Under the pieces are notes generated by a model. That model ran no database searches. It was not told the DNA's origin and saw only the letters and a list, made by a program, of their open reading frames with translations. From contig JAETTS010000059.1 of NCBI GenBank assembly GCA_021769025.1, forward strand, positions 1-10,319: a stretch of 10,319 nt of DNA, in the 5' to 3' direction. Source of the DNA: Enterocloster bolteae (GTDB lineage Bacteria; Bacillota_A; Clostridia; Lachnospirales; Lachnospiraceae). Below, one piece after another: positions 1-6,626 of the stretch. Position numbers and translations under genes: made by a program. Every line of letters starts with the position of its first letter. The first letter of the stretch is position 1.

Positions 1-1
1 T

Positions 2-718
2 GTGGAAGAACTGGTAAAGACCATGGAGCAGTCCAAGAAGATTTTTGCTGCCAGCAGCAAAATGATCCAGATGCACCACAGGGAGTTGATGGATGATGGG
101 GGAGATATGTATAGCCTTCTGGGGTGGGCTTATCAGAGAGGTGTGGGAAGAAGTTCCAGGGGGTATAACCGGCCGATGGAAATTTTTTCTGCATGTGCCG
201 CCGGAGCCATATATCGGAGAGACGTATTTGAGACGATTGGATTGTTTGATGAGATGCATTTCTGCTACCTGGAAGATATCGACGTGTGCTATCGGGCCAA
301 GATCTACGGGTATCATAACCGGTACTGCCCCACAGCAGTCCTCTATCATGTGGGGAGCGCAACCAGCGGTTCCAAGTACAATGCATTCAAGGTGAAGCTG
401 GCTGCCAGGAACAATGTCTACTTAAACTATAAAAATATGCCGTTAGGCCAGATTTTGATAAACAGCCTGCCCCTGGCAGCAGGAATCTGTATAAAATATG
501 GATTTTTCAAGAATATCGGGTTTGGGAAAGAGTATATGGAGGGAGTGAAGGAAGGATTTGCCACCATGAGAAAATGCAAGAAAGTGGCCTATTCTCCAGA
601 CCATCTCTCCAACTATCTTTCTATCCAATGGGAGCTGATTATAGGTACCTGCATCTATATTTACGAATTTTTAAGCCGGCAGTCAGGAAAAGTTTTCAAG
701 AAATTTCCAATAAATTAA
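2..718 (+). CDS. Family 2 glycosyltransferase, 3' part (5' end outside window)
   Basis: This is the C-terminal 238 or so residues of a GT-A fold glycosyltransferase, probably of the rhamnosyltransferase/WbbL-like kind, which adds a sugar to a lipid-linked surface glycan on the cytoplasmic face of the membrane. Visible signs are the acceptor-side block with ACAAGAIYRRDVFE (residues 64-77), GLFDE, and the acidic motif YLEDIDVCYRA (89-99) typical of the second half of the GT2 domain, followed by the YHVGSAT segment (115-121). Two hydrophobic stretches (about 150-168 and 208-224) suggest membrane association. The nucleotide-binding N-terminal half with its DxD motif is missing, so the GTG at position 2 is almost certainly an internal Val codon and the gene continues leftward. 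It ends 79 bp before a sugar phosphotransferase, fitting the end of a polysaccharide cluster. The sugar donor cannot be named from this fragment. Confidence 0.85.
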   Translation: MEELVKTMEQSKKIFAASSKMIQMHHRELMDDGGDMYSLLGWAYQRGVGRSSRGYNRPMEIFSACAAGAIYRRDVFETIGLFDEMHFCYLEDIDVCYRAKIYGYHNRYCPTAVLYHVGSATSGSKYNAFKVKLAARNNVYLNYKNMPLGQILINSLPLAAGICIKYGFFKNIGFGKEYMEGVKEGFATMRKCKKVAYSPDHLSNYLSIQWELIIGTCIYIYEFLSRQSGKVFKKFPIN

Positions 719-728
719 GAGAAATTTA

Positions 729-757
729 ATGCCACTCTTCCGGTTTTCATGTATAAT
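729..757 (+). promoter_or_regulatory. Sigma-A-type promoter for sugar transferase-LCP unit
   Basis: A perfect TATAAT (752-757) lies 17 bp downstream of ATGCCA (729-734), which matches four of six bases of the TTGACA consensus. It falls in the short gap after the glycosyltransferase and about 40 bp before the start codon of the sugar transferase, so transcription would begin near 764. No terminator is visible upstream, so read-through from the glycosyltransferase cluster is also possible. Confidence 0.6.
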
Positions 758-785
758 GTATGAAATATAGAGTTACATTAATGCT

Positions 786-791
786 AAGGTG
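786..791 (+). promoter_or_regulatory. Ribosome binding site deciding the ATG at 798
   Basis: AAGGTG lies 6 bp before the ATG at 798. The longer reading would start at the GTG at 789, but that codon overlaps the AAGG and so would have no ribosome binding site at a usable distance. The ATG at 798 is therefore the better start. Confidence 0.6.
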
Positions 792-797
792 AAAAAA

Positions 798-2216
798 ATG
801 ATAAAAAACAATCAGCAGAGATTAAACCGGCTGCATGTGGTGTTGGATGCCCTGGTCATTATGGTTTCCTACCTGGTTGCATGGATATTTTTGGTTGTGG
901 GAAACCGGTTTTTCAGCCCACAGACCGGAGTGCTTCCGGCGCGGTTTTATTTTGCCATGCTGGTGTGGATTGTGCCTCTGTATCTGGTGCTGTATACCTT
1001 TTTCAATCTGTATACGCCTAAGAGGGTCCAGCAGCGGCGCTACGAATTTGCCAATATATGTAAGGCCAATGCCATCGGCCTTCTGATCATAACCCTGGTT
1101 TCCTTTGTTCTGAAAAAGAACCCGTTTTTTAACAACTTTTCTACCAGGATGGTGTTCTATTTCTTCGCCGTCAACATTGTGGTGGAGACCCTGGAGCGAA
1201 ATTTCATAAGATATGTGTTGCATTCTATGCGGTCCAGGGGCTATAATCAGAAGCATATCCTGCTGATTGGCTACAGCCGGGCGGCGGAAGGCTTCATTGA
1301 CCGCGTATTGTCGAACCAGGAGTGGGGATATCAGATCAAGGGCATCCTGGATGACAATTCCAAGCCAGGCAGGGAATACAGAGGGATCCAGGTTCTTGGC
1401 TCTACCGGGGAACTGGTGGAGATTTTGGCGCAGAATACACTGGATGAGATTGCCATTACACTGAGTTTAGGTGAGTATGCAAAGCTGGAACGTCTTGTGG
1501 CGGCATGCGAGAAATCGGGAGTACACACAAAGTTTATCCCCGATTATAACCATGTGATCTCCACCAGGCCCTACATGGAAGATTTGCAGGGGCTTCCGGT
1601 TATCAATATTCGCCATGTGCCTCTTAATGCCCCGCTCAACCGTTTTATGAAGCGGAGCGTGGATATAGTTGGCGCAGTTGTAGGGATTGTTGTATTCTCT
1701 CCTGTTATGCTTTTGACGGCGGCAATCATTAAACTGACATCGCCGGGACCGCTGATTTTCAGCCAGGAGAGGATCGGGCTTCATAACCGGCCTTTTCATA
1801 TGTATAAATTCCGATCGATGGAGGTTCAGCAGCCTTCGGCGGAGAAGAATAAGTGGACAACCCCTCATGATCCCAGGGTGACACCTATAGGGAGGTTTAT
1901 CCGCAGAGTCAGTATAGATGAGATGCCCCAGTTCTTTAATGTTTTAAAAGGGGATATGAGCCTGGTGGGGCCCAGGCCGGAGAGACCCTTTTTTGTCGAA
2001 CGGTTTAAAGAGGAAATTCCCAGATACATGATCAAGCACCAGGTGCGGCCAGGCATGACCGGGTGGGCCCAGGTCAATGGATACCGGGGAGACACTTCCA
2101 TCACCAAAAGGATTGAGCATGATCTGTATTATATTGAGAATTGGACGTTGGGATGGGATTTTAAGATCTTGTTTTTAACGTTTTTCAAGGGATTTATTAA
2201 TAAGAATGCTTATTAA
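798..2216 (+). CDS. Polyprenyl-phosphate sugar phosphotransferase (priming glycosyltransferase)
   Basis: This 472-residue protein resembles WcaJ/CpsE/EpsE-type enzymes, which transfer a sugar-1-phosphate (often glucose or galactose) from a UDP-sugar to undecaprenyl phosphate, the first committed step of capsule, exopolysaccharide or wall glycan synthesis. About four hydrophobic helices lie at roughly 12-35, 50-69, 90-105 and 118-132. A Rossmann-like region follows (HILLIGYSRAAEGFI, 153-167), then a membrane-entering helix near 287-311 and the C-terminal bacterial sugar transferase domain. The domain shows KFRSM (337-341), the Asp-Glu catalytic pair in SIDEMPQ (D374, E375), SLVGPRPERP (388-397) and RPGMTGWAQVNG (417-428), all classic for the family, and the length is normal. 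Its stop codon is 11 bp from the LCP gene start, so the two are probably co-transcribed. The sugar specificity is unknown. Confidence 0.93.
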   Translation: MIKNNQQRLNRLHVVLDALVIMVSYLVAWIFLVVGNRFFSPQTGVLPARFYFAMLVWIVPLYLVLYTFFNLYTPKRVQQRRYEFANICKANAIGLLIITLVSFVLKKNPFFNNFSTRMVFYFFAVNIVVETLERNFIRYVLHSMRSRGYNQKHILLIGYSRAAEGFIDRVLSNQEWGYQIKGILDDNSKPGREYRGIQVLGSTGELVEILAQNTLDEIAITLSLGEYAKLERLVAACEKSGVHTKFIPDYNHVISTRPYMEDLQGLPVINIRHVPLNAPLNRFMKRSVDIVGAVVGIVVFSPVMLLTAAIIKLTSPGPLIFSQERIGLHNRPFHMYKFRSMEVQQPSAEKNKWTTPHDPRVTPIGRFIRRVSIDEMPQFFNVLKGDMSLVGPRPERPFFVERFKEEIPRYMIKHQVRPGMTGWAQVNGYRGDTSITKRIEHDLYYIENWTLGWDFKILFLTFFKGFINKNAY

Positions 2217-2227
2217 GAGGTTGATAC

Positions 2228-4558
2228 ATGGACAATAGGAATGATGAGTTAGAACAAAGGCGCGGCGGAAACCAGCAGGATGCATCTGCCCAGCAAGGGA
2301 CAAGAAGACTTCAGCAGACCGGCCGGACTCATGATGGACAGCAGACAGGCGGGTATCAGCAGAATGGCCAGCCCCATGAGGGCCAGGCAGGAGGTGGATA
2401 CCAGCCCAACGGTCAGTCCCATGGAGGCCAGGCGGGGGGAAGCAGCTATCAGCCCAACGGCCAGTTTCATGGAAGCCAGGCAGGAGGTGGTTACCGGCCT
2501 AATAGCCAGCTTCATGGAAGCCAGGCGGGAGGCGGTTACCAGTCCAACGGCCAGTTTCATGGAAGCCAGGCGGGAGGCGGTTACCAGCCAGCTGGCCAGC
2601 CCCGTGGAGGCCAACCGTATAATCAGCGGCCGACTGGCCAGTTACAGGAGAGTATGGCAAGAGGAAGCCAGCAGTCGGCAAATCAGATGGGAGGCGGCCA
2701 GAGGAACGGAAGACAGGCCGATACCGGGCATCTGCCAACAGGCCAGAGGATGGTCAATCGGCAAAGTGGGAACCAACAGGATATTGCAAGAGCCAGGGCA
2801 GTAAGCAAACGAAGAGAAGAGATTGAAAATCTCCGGAAGGAAAGAGATCGGAAGAAAAAGTTTACAAGACGGATTATCGCCATGATCGTGGCGGAGTGTT
2901 TTACTCTGGCGGCTATCTTTGGATATGCCTACTTTGCAAGGCGCATTAGTTTGATGCCCAGGCCGGATGTGAATAAAAAGAACGTAATCAATGACGATTT
3001 GCAGGTGGCGGATCTGGAGAAGATGAAGGGCTATTGGATGATAGCCGTTTTTGGTGTTGATAGCCGTAACGGAAGTGTTGGAGCAGGCAATCAGTCCGAT
3101 GTAAATATGATTTGCTGTATTAACCAGGACACAGGAGAGATTCGCCTGGTGTCTGTGTTCAGAGATACGTATTTAAATACCAATGATGATGGGCGATACA
3201 GTAAGTTTAATGAGGCGTATGCCCGGGGCGGTCCGGAACAGGCGCTTAAATTTCTGAATAAAAATCTGGATCTGAATATTACGGACTATATTACGTTTAG
3301 CTGGAAAGCGGTAGCAGAGGGAATTAATTTGTTGGGAGGCGTTGATCTGGAGATCAGCAAAGCCGAATTCCGATACATTAACGGTTTCATTACAGAGACG
3401 GTGAATGGAACCAATGTTGGATCCCACCATCTGAAAAGTGCTGGTATGAATCATCTGGACGGTGTCCAGGCAGTTGCGTATGGCCGCCTTCGTCTGATGG
3501 ATACGGATTTTGCCCGTACAGAGCGGCAGAGAAAGATTATTGAGTTGGCCTTTGCCAAGGCCAAGCAGGCAGATTATCCGACCCTTAACAACATTTTGGT
3601 GACTGTATTGCCTCAAGTGTCTCACAATTTGGATTTTGTGGATCTGACCAATGTGGCGCTTAGTATCAGCAAATATCACATCGGAGAGACAGCCGGTTTC
3701 CCATTTGCCAGAGAAACCGCGGTGATTCCTGGAAAGGGAGACTGTGTGATTCCTCAGACGTTGGAGTCCAATGTCAGTGAATTGCATACATTCCTGTTTG
3801 GCGACGACGGATACCAGCCTACGGAAACTGTGAAGCAGATCAGCAATAAGATCTCTTCGGATACTGGTATGTATAAGCAGGGAAAGAGTGTGGGGCATGT
3901 ATCCACAGAAGGCTATCTTCCCAGCGAGACCACTAAGGCGAAAGAGACAACTGCCGAGGAGACAACCTCCGAGGAGGAGACGGACGAGGAGGGAAATGTG
4001 ACAAGGCCCTCTGAGAGTGACGGTATAACCACAGTTCCTGGAATCGGAGAGACAGATGAGTTTGGCAATCTGGTAGACGGACCAGAGACTGAGGATCCAG
4101 ATGATCCATGGCCCGGACAGAATTTGCCTGGCGGATATAATCCAGCCAACCCAGGGAATCCAGGTGGCCAGCCTAATCAAACCAATCCGTCTAACCCAGG
4201 AAATTCGACCAATCCCACGAATCCGACGAATCCGTCCAGTCCGGGAAATATAGGAAATGAACCGGGAACTCCAGGGGCAGATCCAGGGTATAATCCCAAT
4301 AATCCAGGTTTTCAGGATTCACCTGCCAATGGACCAGGAGGTACAGATAATGGAAATCCCAGCCAGGACAATTATAACAATGACGGACCGCCTGGAAGAC
4401 CCAGCGAAATTGGCGGGCCAGGAAGCGCAAATGATCCTGGAGGCCCAGGCGGACCAGGAAGTGTAAGTGACCCAGGCGGGCCAGGGGGAAGTACAGGGGA
4501 TCCTGGCAGTGGGAACGGAAATCCAGATCCTGGGGCCGGGGTGATCATCGGGCCATAA
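2228..4558 (+). CDS. LCP (LytR-CpsA-Psr) family glycopolymer ligase with long low-complexity tails
   Basis: LCP proteins transfer lipid-linked glycans (teichoic acid, capsule or similar) to peptidoglycan outside the membrane. This one has 776 residues, much longer than the usual 300-500. Residues 1-190 are rich in Gln, Gly, His and Tyr and contain a roughly 15-residue tandem repeat. A basic coiled segment follows (about 191-214), then a single membrane helix at about 215-237. The catalytic domain spans about 268-450, with GVDSR (276-280), D291, FRD (311-313), KFNEAYARGG (326-335) and the Arg/Asp-rich block around Y418, R420, R422, D425, D427, R430, R433 and Q434, which matches the pyrophosphate-binding residues of the family. 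After about 560 comes a Thr/Glu-rich stretch and then a Pro/Asn/Gly-rich tail with collagen-like GPGG pieces, predicted extracellular and possibly wall-spanning. The AAGAGG site (2215-2220) lies 7 bp before the ATG and overlaps the previous stop. The preceding priming transferase supports a role in surface glycan attachment. Confidence 0.92.
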   Translation: MDNRNDELEQRRGGNQQDASAQQGTRRLQQTGRTHDGQQTGGYQQNGQPHEGQAGGGYQPNGQSHGGQAGGSSYQPNGQFHGSQAGGGYRPNSQLHGSQAGGGYQSNGQFHGSQAGGGYQPAGQPRGGQPYNQRPTGQLQESMARGSQQSANQMGGGQRNGRQADTGHLPTGQRMVNRQSGNQQDIARARAVSKRREEIENLRKERDRKKKFTRRIIAMIVAECFTLAAIFGYAYFARRISLMPRPDVNKKNVINDDLQVADLEKMKGYWMIAVFGVDSRNGSVGAGNQSDVNMICCINQDTGEIRLVSVFRDTYLNTNDDGRYSKFNEAYARGGPEQALKFLNKNLDLNITDYITFSWKAVAEGINLLGGVDLEISKAEFRYINGFITETVNGTNVGSHHLKSAGMNHLDGVQAVAYGRLRLMDTDFARTERQRKIIELAFAKAKQADYPTLNNILVTVLPQVSHNLDFVDLTNVALSISKYHIGETAGFPFARETAVIPGKGDCVIPQTLESNVSELHTFLFGDDGYQPTETVKQISNKISSDTGMYKQGKSVGHVSTEGYLPSETTKAKETTAEETTSEEETDEEGNVTRPSESDGITTVPGIGETDEFGNLVDGPETEDPDDPWPGQNLPGGYNPANPGNPGGQPNQTNPSNPGNSTNPTNPTNPSSPGNIGNEPGTPGADPGYNPNNPGFQDSPANGPGGTDNGNPSQDNYNNDGPPGRPSEIGGPGSANDPGGPGGPGSVSDPGGPGGSTGDPGSGNGNPDPGAGVIIGP
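2336..2593 (+). repeat. In-frame tandem repeat (45-48 bp units) in the LCP gene
   Basis: Five consecutive units lie at 2366-2410, 2411-2458, 2459-2503, 2504-2548 and 2549-2593. They encode variants of GQFHGSQAGGGYQPN, and the second unit carries one extra codon. A shorter degenerate unit precedes them (2336-2365) and a decayed one follows. Units 3 to 5 are nearly identical at the DNA level (shared core CATGGAAGCCAGGC), which suggests recent duplication. All units preserve the reading frame, so a change in number would only lengthen or shorten the predicted cytoplasmic tail. Confidence 0.85.
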
Positions 4559-4576
4559 GAACAAAAGAACCATACA

Positions 4577-4618
4577 GAAAACCGGATCGAGGAGAATGAT
4601 GCTTTTCGTCCGGTTTTC
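4577..4618 (+). terminator. Hairpin terminator after the LCP gene
   Basis: GAAAACCGGA (4577-4586) pairs perfectly over 10 bp with TCCGGTTTTC (4609-4618) around a 22-base loop, starting 18 bp after the LCP stop codon. The sequence after it is AT-rich (ACTATTTTATAATAG) but has no uninterrupted T run. It is a probable, not textbook, intrinsic terminator. Confidence 0.6.
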
Positions 4619-4634
4619 ACTATTTTATAATAGT

Positions 4635-4674
4635 TTTATCACAATTTGGTCACAAAGCGTTGATATAGTATACC
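4635..4674 (+). promoter_or_regulatory. Promoter region of the htrA-like gene with phased direct repeats
   Basis: Two copies of a 10-base repeat, TTTATCACAA (4635-4644) and TTGGTCACAA (4646-4655), match at 8 of 10 positions and start 11 bp apart, about one helical turn. OmpR-type response regulators commonly bind direct repeats with this spacing. The second copy overlaps a possible -35 (TTGGTC, 4646-4651), which lies 17 bp before TATACC (4669-4674); an alternative -10 is TATAGT (4664-4669). The rest of the 222-bp gap up to the start codon holds no convincing gene and would form a leader of roughly 100 bases. Confidence 0.45.
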
Positions 4675-4780
4675 CATAGCTAATGAGATGGCAGGGAAAA
4701 AGACAGAAATAACATGGGACAGCGCTCAAGCTAGCAGAAGATAATAAAGAATAGCATCGAACAGAAAGGGGATAGATATT

Positions 4781-6505
4781 ATGTACGATGAGAATGCAAA
4801 TAAAGAGTTTAGAGAAGAAGACATTGCCAATCAGCAGCCTCAAAGCAGAGAAGGTCAGCCATATCCGAATGTGGTGAATCCGGCCACCGGACAGAGCCAG
4901 CCCTACGGGATCGGAGGAGGCCAGGAAGGGAACCAGAGCCAGCCTTACGCCAATGCAGAAGGTCAGGCGGCCAGCCAGGGCCAGCCCTACGGAAATACAG
5001 GAGACCAGGCGGCCAGCCAGAGTCAGCCCACAAACCAAAGCCAAACGTATTCAGGCATGACTGGCCAGTCAGGCCAGAGCCAATCTTATCAAAATGCAGC
5101 CAGCCAGCCAGAACAATATCAGCCATACCAGGATTCGGCTGTTCAGGGTGGATACGGACAACAGGGAACTCCGGTTAGGACTTATAACTGGCAGAATGGG
5201 GAGCAGAGAAGCGCTTCGAACCCTGAGAAAGAACAAGCCAGGAATTCCTTCCATGCAGAGCATACGGAGAAGAAAAAACGTTCCGGAGGGATGGGAAGAA
5301 GAGTGGCTGGCATTACAGCGGCTGCAATCCTGTTTGGAACCGTTTCCGGCGGGACGATGGTAGGGGTAAATATGCTGGCAGGATCATTCCAGAAGGAAGA
5401 GGCCTATACACCGATCACCCAGCCGGAGGTTTCTACAGAGGAGGCGACGACCCAGGCAATTGTCGTTCCGCCTGCAGGAAGTAAGGCTGACACAGCAATA
5501 CTTTTAGATGTCTCCGATATTGTGGAGGCAGCCATGCCATCTGTTGTATCCATCAACAACACCATGCTGTATGAAGGCAGTACCTGGTTTGGCCAGAGGC
5601 AGCAGTACGAAGTTCCCAGCAGTGGTTCTGGCATCATCGTCGGGAAAAATGATGACGAGCTTCTGATTGTAACCAACAACCATGTAGTGGAAGGCTCCAA
5701 TAAGCTGGCAGTCGTATTTATTGATAATGAATCCATCGATGCCGCCATCAAAGGAACCGACCCAGAATCGGATCTGGCAGTTGTTGCAGTTCCCCTGGAA
5801 TCCATTCCGGAAGACACCCTAAACCAGATTTCCATAGCAAAGCTGGGGAATTCCGAAGAACTGAAGGTAGGACAGGGAGTCATCGCCATCGGCAATGCGC
5901 TGGGATATGGCCAGTCTACAACGGTAGGATACATCAGCGCATTGGATCGGGAGGTAACAACGGATAATTCCACCACCAGGCATTTGCTTCAGACTGATGC
6001 GGCCATCAATCCAGGCAATAGCGGAGGTGCCCTTCTAAATATGAAAGGTGAGGTAATTGGCATCAATGCAGCCAAGTATTCCAGAACCGATGTAGAGGGA
6101 ATCGGATATGCTATCCCAGTATCCCAGGTTCAGGATATCATTGACTCCCTGATGATAAGGAGGACAACGATCGTTGATGAAGGAGAAGAAGGATATCTGG
6201 GAATCCAGGGCCTGACTGTAGACGAAAGCATGGTAAAACAGCTGGATATGCCGGCAGGTGTATTTGTATATGCTATTATTGACAATGGTGCGGCAGCGGA
6301 TTCTGACTTGAGGGAAAAGGATGTGATCACTAAATTTGACGGGCAGAACATCCGAAGCATGGCAGCCCTTCAGGATCTCTTAAAACGTTATAAGGCGGGC
6401 GAGACCATAGAGATAACTGTACAGTCCTTGGAAAACGGAAAGTATGTGGAGAGAACCGTTACCATTACTTTGGGAAAGAAGGAAATTATGGGGCAGGACA
6501 GCTGA
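4781..6505 (+). CDS. HtrA/DegP-like S1C serine protease, membrane-anchored, one PDZ domain
   Basis: HtrA proteases degrade misfolded or damaged proteins outside the cytoplasmic membrane. The protein has 574 residues. Residues 1-165 are a Gln/Ser/Gly/Tyr-rich low-complexity tail with repeated QSQPY/QGQPY pieces. A basic patch (EKKKR) and one membrane helix (about 173-197) follow, predicting a cytoplasmic tail and an outside protease. The trypsin-like domain spans about 244-457, with the full triad: H301 in TNNHVV, D331 in DPESDLAV and S414 in GNSGG. One PDZ domain (about 470-562) begins with the ligand loop GYLGI. AAAGGGG (4765-4771) lies 9 bp before the ATG. It stands between two terminators and so is probably a single-gene transcript with its own control region. 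B. subtilis HtrA/HtrB are controlled by the CssRS two-component system; a similar arrangement here is inference. The tail is much longer than in model HtrA proteins. Confidence 0.94.
   Translation: MYDENANKEFREEDIANQQPQSREGQPYPNVVNPATGQSQPYGIGGGQEGNQSQPYANAEGQAASQGQPYGNTGDQAASQSQPTNQSQTYSGMTGQSGQSQSYQNAASQPEQYQPYQDSAVQGGYGQQGTPVRTYNWQNGEQRSASNPEKEQARNSFHAEHTEKKKRSGGMGRRVAGITAAAILFGTVSGGTMVGVNMLAGSFQKEEAYTPITQPEVSTEEATTQAIVVPPAGSKADTAILLDVSDIVEAAMPSVVSINNTMLYEGSTWFGQRQQYEVPSSGSGIIVGKNDDELLIVTNNHVVEGSNKLAVVFIDNESIDAAIKGTDPESDLAVVAVPLESIPEDTLNQISIAKLGNSEELKVGQGVIAIGNALGYGQSTTVGYISALDREVTTDNSTTRHLLQTDAAINPGNSGGALLNMKGEVIGINAAKYSRTDVEGIGYAIPVSQVQDIIDSLMIRRTTIVDEGEEGYLGIQGLTVDESMVKQLDMPAGVFVYAIIDNGAAADSDLREKDVITKFDGQNIRSMAALQDLLKRYKAGETIEITVQSLENGKYVERTVTITLGKKEIMGQDS
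4889..5092 (+). repeat. Degenerate Gln/Tyr-rich repeat region in the HtrA-like gene
   Basis: Codons 37-104 contain imperfect repeats of the pattern GQ/NQ-SQPY, spaced by about 14 residues (QSQPYG, QSQPYA, QGQPYG, QSQPTN, QSQTYS, QSQSYQ). DNA identity between the units is lower than in the LCP gene repeat, but the amino-acid bias (Gln, Gly, Ser, Tyr) is alike. Confidence 0.6.
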
Positions 6506-6538
6506 TATGAGATTTGCCCCAACTTATTAAAAGAATGT

Positions 6539-6579
6539 AAAATCAGGCCCCGGTCTTGTACCGGAGCCTGATTTTGTTT
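6539..6579 (+). terminator. Strong intrinsic terminator after the htrA-like gene
   Basis: A 16-bp stem with one mismatch joins 6539-6554 to 6560-6575 around the 5-base loop CTTGT. The right arm ends in TTTT and is followed by GTTT. It begins 33 bp after the HtrA stop codon. This is the clearest terminator in the window. Confidence 0.88.
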
Positions 6580-6584
6580 ATAAT
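6556..6584 (+). promoter_or_regulatory. Putative promoter of clpX-like gene nested in the terminator
   Basis: A perfect TATAAT (6579-6584) follows the terminator T stretch directly. Seventeen bases upstream is TTGTAC (6556-6561), which keeps TTG of the -35 consensus and lies in the loop and first stem bases of the terminator. Initiation near 6591 would leave a leader of about 35 bases before the TTG start. The -35 is weak, so this rests mainly on the -10 and its position. Confidence 0.5.
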
Positions 6585-6626
6585 ATAGCCATACAAAAGG
6601 CTGATGAAAGGGATAGGATAACGACT

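Noticed and set aside
739..749. TCCGGTTTTCA shared by the sugar transferase promoter spacer and the LCP terminator (4609-4619)
   Set aside because: An 11-base match is expected by chance several times in 10 kb, and the first copy has no complementary arm to form a hairpin.
789..797. GTG start at 789 for the sugar transferase
   Set aside because: The GTG overlaps the AAGG that forms the best ribosome binding site for the ATG at 798. It would add only three residues.
2366..2593. CRISPR-like array appearance of the regular repeats
   Set aside because: Units abut without unique spacers, and every unit stays in the LCP reading frame.
2280..2804. Open frame of 174 codons in another frame over the LCP repeat region
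   Set aside because: Tandem repeats with unit length divisible by three keep all frames open; the protein looks like a repeat artefact and no ribosome binding site is evident.
3173..4180. Long open frame of 335 codons on the minus strand inside the LCP gene
   Set aside because: It lies entirely opposite well-supported LCP coding sequence, has no recognisable domain, and is best explained as a shadow frame.
4626..4631. TATAAT directly after the LCP terminator as a second htrA promoter
   Set aside because: The matching -35 position holds only TTTTCG, and the site lies 150 bp before the start codon; the phased-repeat promoter further down is a better candidate.
4683..4712. Nine-codon leader peptide candidate upstream of the htrA-like gene
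   Set aside because: No ribosome binding site, no attenuator-like hairpin and no codon run of note.
5404..5976. 190-codon minus-strand frame opposite the HtrA catalytic domain
   Set aside because: Antisense to conserved catalytic motifs, with no domain of its own.
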